A stretch of 7,969 nt of DNA, from contig JAFVYT010000207.1 of assembly GCA_017508505.1 (NCBI GenBank), positions 1 through 7,969 on the forward strand. The letters run 5' to 3'. Positions 6,921-7,969 of the stretch are shown in pieces (within the stretch, counting starts at the first letter, position 1; each line of letters starts with the position of its first letter). A model generated the notes under the pieces. It was not told the DNA's origin, made no database searches, and worked only from the letters and a program-made list of their open reading frames with translations. Position numbers and translations under genes: made by a program. Source of the DNA: Clostridia bacterium. Lineage in GTDB: Bacteria; Bacillota_A; Clostridia; Oscillospirales; SIG627.

Positions 6921-7859
6921 ATGAAACGCATTTTAGCCCTGCTTCTCGCTCTTTTTACCCTGATCCCTCTTGCCTCCTGTGCAAGCGAGATCAATCCGCC
7001 CGCCTACGAGGAGGCTACCGCTACCGTAACCGATACCGAGGCCGGCGAAACCACCCCCGTGGTAACCCCCGAAAAGCCCGCCGAGACCGAAGAGGTCAAG
7101 AAGGAGACGGAGAAGATCGACGAGAACTACAACTATCCCGAGGTTCACGATAAATTGAGCTGGGAAAAGATCAACTCCTTCCCCATCGCCAACTCCAATA
7201 TGTCCACGGACGAATTGCGCCAGCTTTGCGTGGATTTCTTCCGTTTTACCAAGACCTTTGCCTGGACCCCCAGCAGCACCTATAAGTTCCAGAAGAATGA
7301 AAAGGGCTCGAAGGACTCCATCGATAAGGGCTCCGTTTACGGAGGTCTGCCTTACGTGGGTCTGGGAAGCGGCTCCGTTTACCGCGTGATGGACTATTAC
7401 GACCCGGAAACGGGCATCCTTATGATCCAGTCTGCCGGGGAAGACCGCTATCTCTTCGGCAACCAGTGCTCCATTGGCGCTTACTGGGGCTGGGGCAGAG
7501 TCATCAATTCCGCAAAATACCGCTGGACCTACGACGCCGTGGTTGCCAACGGCTTCGTGCGAGTCGGCCCTTACACCTATAAGGACGACCTGGCCAAGTT
7601 CGACAGCTTTTCGAACACGGTTCTGGTTTGCAAAAACAATGGCAGAGAGACGATGTACGAATCCTACGCACAGCTTCAGCCTGCGGACGGTCTGGTGTAC
7701 TACACCTCCGCGGGACACATCATTATGTGCTCCTCCAAGGCCCACGTGGTACGAATGCCGACGGCACCATCAACGGCACGGAAAGCTACATCTACCAAAT
7801 CGACCAGTCCCAAAGCTGGAAGGAGCGGGAGCAGTCCAACGGCGACAAGTTTCTCGTAA
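6921..7859 (+). CDS. Lipoprotein of the same family, paralog 6, prematurely ended by a frameshift
   Basis: A strong Shine-Dalgarno (AAAGGAGG, 6905-6912) lies 8 bases before the ATG. The leader ends in lipobox LASC (lipid Cys20) and is followed by a Thr/Glu/Pro-rich linker. Core motifs: LRQLCVD (Cys103), YGGLPY, GNQCSIGAYWGWG (Cys183), RVGPYTY, PADGLV and GHIIM (His266). HVRM of the other five copies is altered to HIIM here, and CSG to CSI. After residue 278 the reading frame leaves the family: the last 34 residues are unlike any paralog, and TAA at 7857-7859 gives a 312-residue product lacking DQ, PFTF and the C-terminal part. The missing sequence continues in another frame from 7757. One missing A next to 7754/7755 (CGAATGCC where CGAAATGCC is expected) explains it. 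This is either a true pseudogene or a sequencing or assembly error. Confidence 0.8.
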   Translation: MKRILALLLALFTLIPLASCASEINPPAYEEATATVTDTEAGETTPVVTPEKPAETEEVKKETEKIDENYNYPEVHDKLSWEKINSFPIANSNMSTDELRQLCVDFFRFTKTFAWTPSSTYKFQKNEKGSKDSIDKGSVYGGLPYVGLGSGSVYRVMDYYDPETGILMIQSAGEDRYLFGNQCSIGAYWGWGRVINSAKYRWTYDAVVANGFVRVGPYTYKDDLAKFDSFSNTVLVCKNNGRETMYESYAQLQPADGLVYYTSAGHIIMCSSKAHVVRMPTAPSTARKATSTKSTSPKAGRSGSSPTATSFS

Positions 7860-7969
7860 AGACCGGTGTCGACACCAAGCGAACCTTTAAGGATATGTAC
7901 GAGGATTATTACGTCCCCTTTACCTTCAAGGAATTCCTCGGAACCGATCCCGTGGAGGATGCAAAGGCA
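7757..7969 (+). pseudogene. Out-of-frame continuation of paralog 6, cut by the window edge
   Basis: Read from 7757, this segment encodes 71 residues clearly homologous to the other copies: ADGTINGTESYIYQIDQ, matching the DQ region of paralogs 1 and 2, then VKTGVDTKRTF and YYVPFTFKEFLGTDPVED, matching paralogs 1 and 5. The expected Asp would be residue 295 of a repaired protein, 29 after His266, exactly the family spacing. There is no stop in this frame up to the last base, so the C-terminal part presumably lies beyond the window. Apart from the one-base shift no further decay is visible, so the lesion is recent or artefactual. Confidence 0.85.

Noticed and set aside
7749..7760. Programmed -1 frameshifting in gene 6
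   Set aside because: The site GGTACGAATGCC has no slippery X-XXY-YYZ heptamer and no evident downstream pseudoknot; a lost A explains it more simply.

Overview
The window is one tandem array: six consecutive plus-strand genes, all paralogs of one protein family that I cannot name with certainty. Nothing else protein-coding is supported. Shine-Dalgarno sequences, short lipobox signal peptides of the MKR...C type, sigma-A-like promoters and short hairpin/T-run terminators point to a low-to-mid-GC Gram-positive-type bacterium. An uncultured gut Clostridia member would fit, but that is a guess from style.

Layout: 1-241 is non-coding. It holds a strongly folding intergenic element (about 26-109), a very strong terminator (143-186) and the promoter of gene 1. 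Gene 1 (263-1609, lipoprotein) is alone in its unit and closed by a terminator (1616-1647). A second promoter (1674-1702) drives gene 2 (1752-3089, lipoprotein) and gene 3 (3098-4246, no signal peptide), closed by a terminator (4255-4282). A third promoter, with the same -35 and -10 hexamers as the second, drives gene 4 (4368-5540, no signal peptide), gene 5 (5578-6894, lipoprotein) and gene 6 (from 6921, lipoprotein). Gene 6 is interrupted by an apparent one-base deletion near 7754 and also runs off the window edge.

The family has a fixed plan. In the lipoproteins, a signal peptide with lipobox comes first, then a variable E/T/K/P-rich linker. All copies then have a helix with an invariant Cys (LRxxCxD), a YGGxPY...GxGxxYR segment, an (N)xCS motif followed by W(G/A/S)RxI(N/S)S, a GPYTY loop, an MYxSYAxLxxxDG(L/I) segment, a His (HVRM), a DQ motif 29-30 residues later, and a PFTFxE motif. 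The four intact genes and gene 4 all continue into a C-terminal part of about 100 residues that looks beta-rich. The order GxPYxxGG / DCSG / LKPGDL...HVG is the NlpC/P60 (papain-fold cysteine peptidase) order. The best inference is therefore a divergent papain-like Cys-His-(Asp) domain, with its own insertions, tethered to the outer face of the membrane in four copies and apparently left in the cytoplasm in two. What the proteins do together is not shown by the sequence. A family of cell-surface hydrolases or amidases diversified by duplication is the leading idea.
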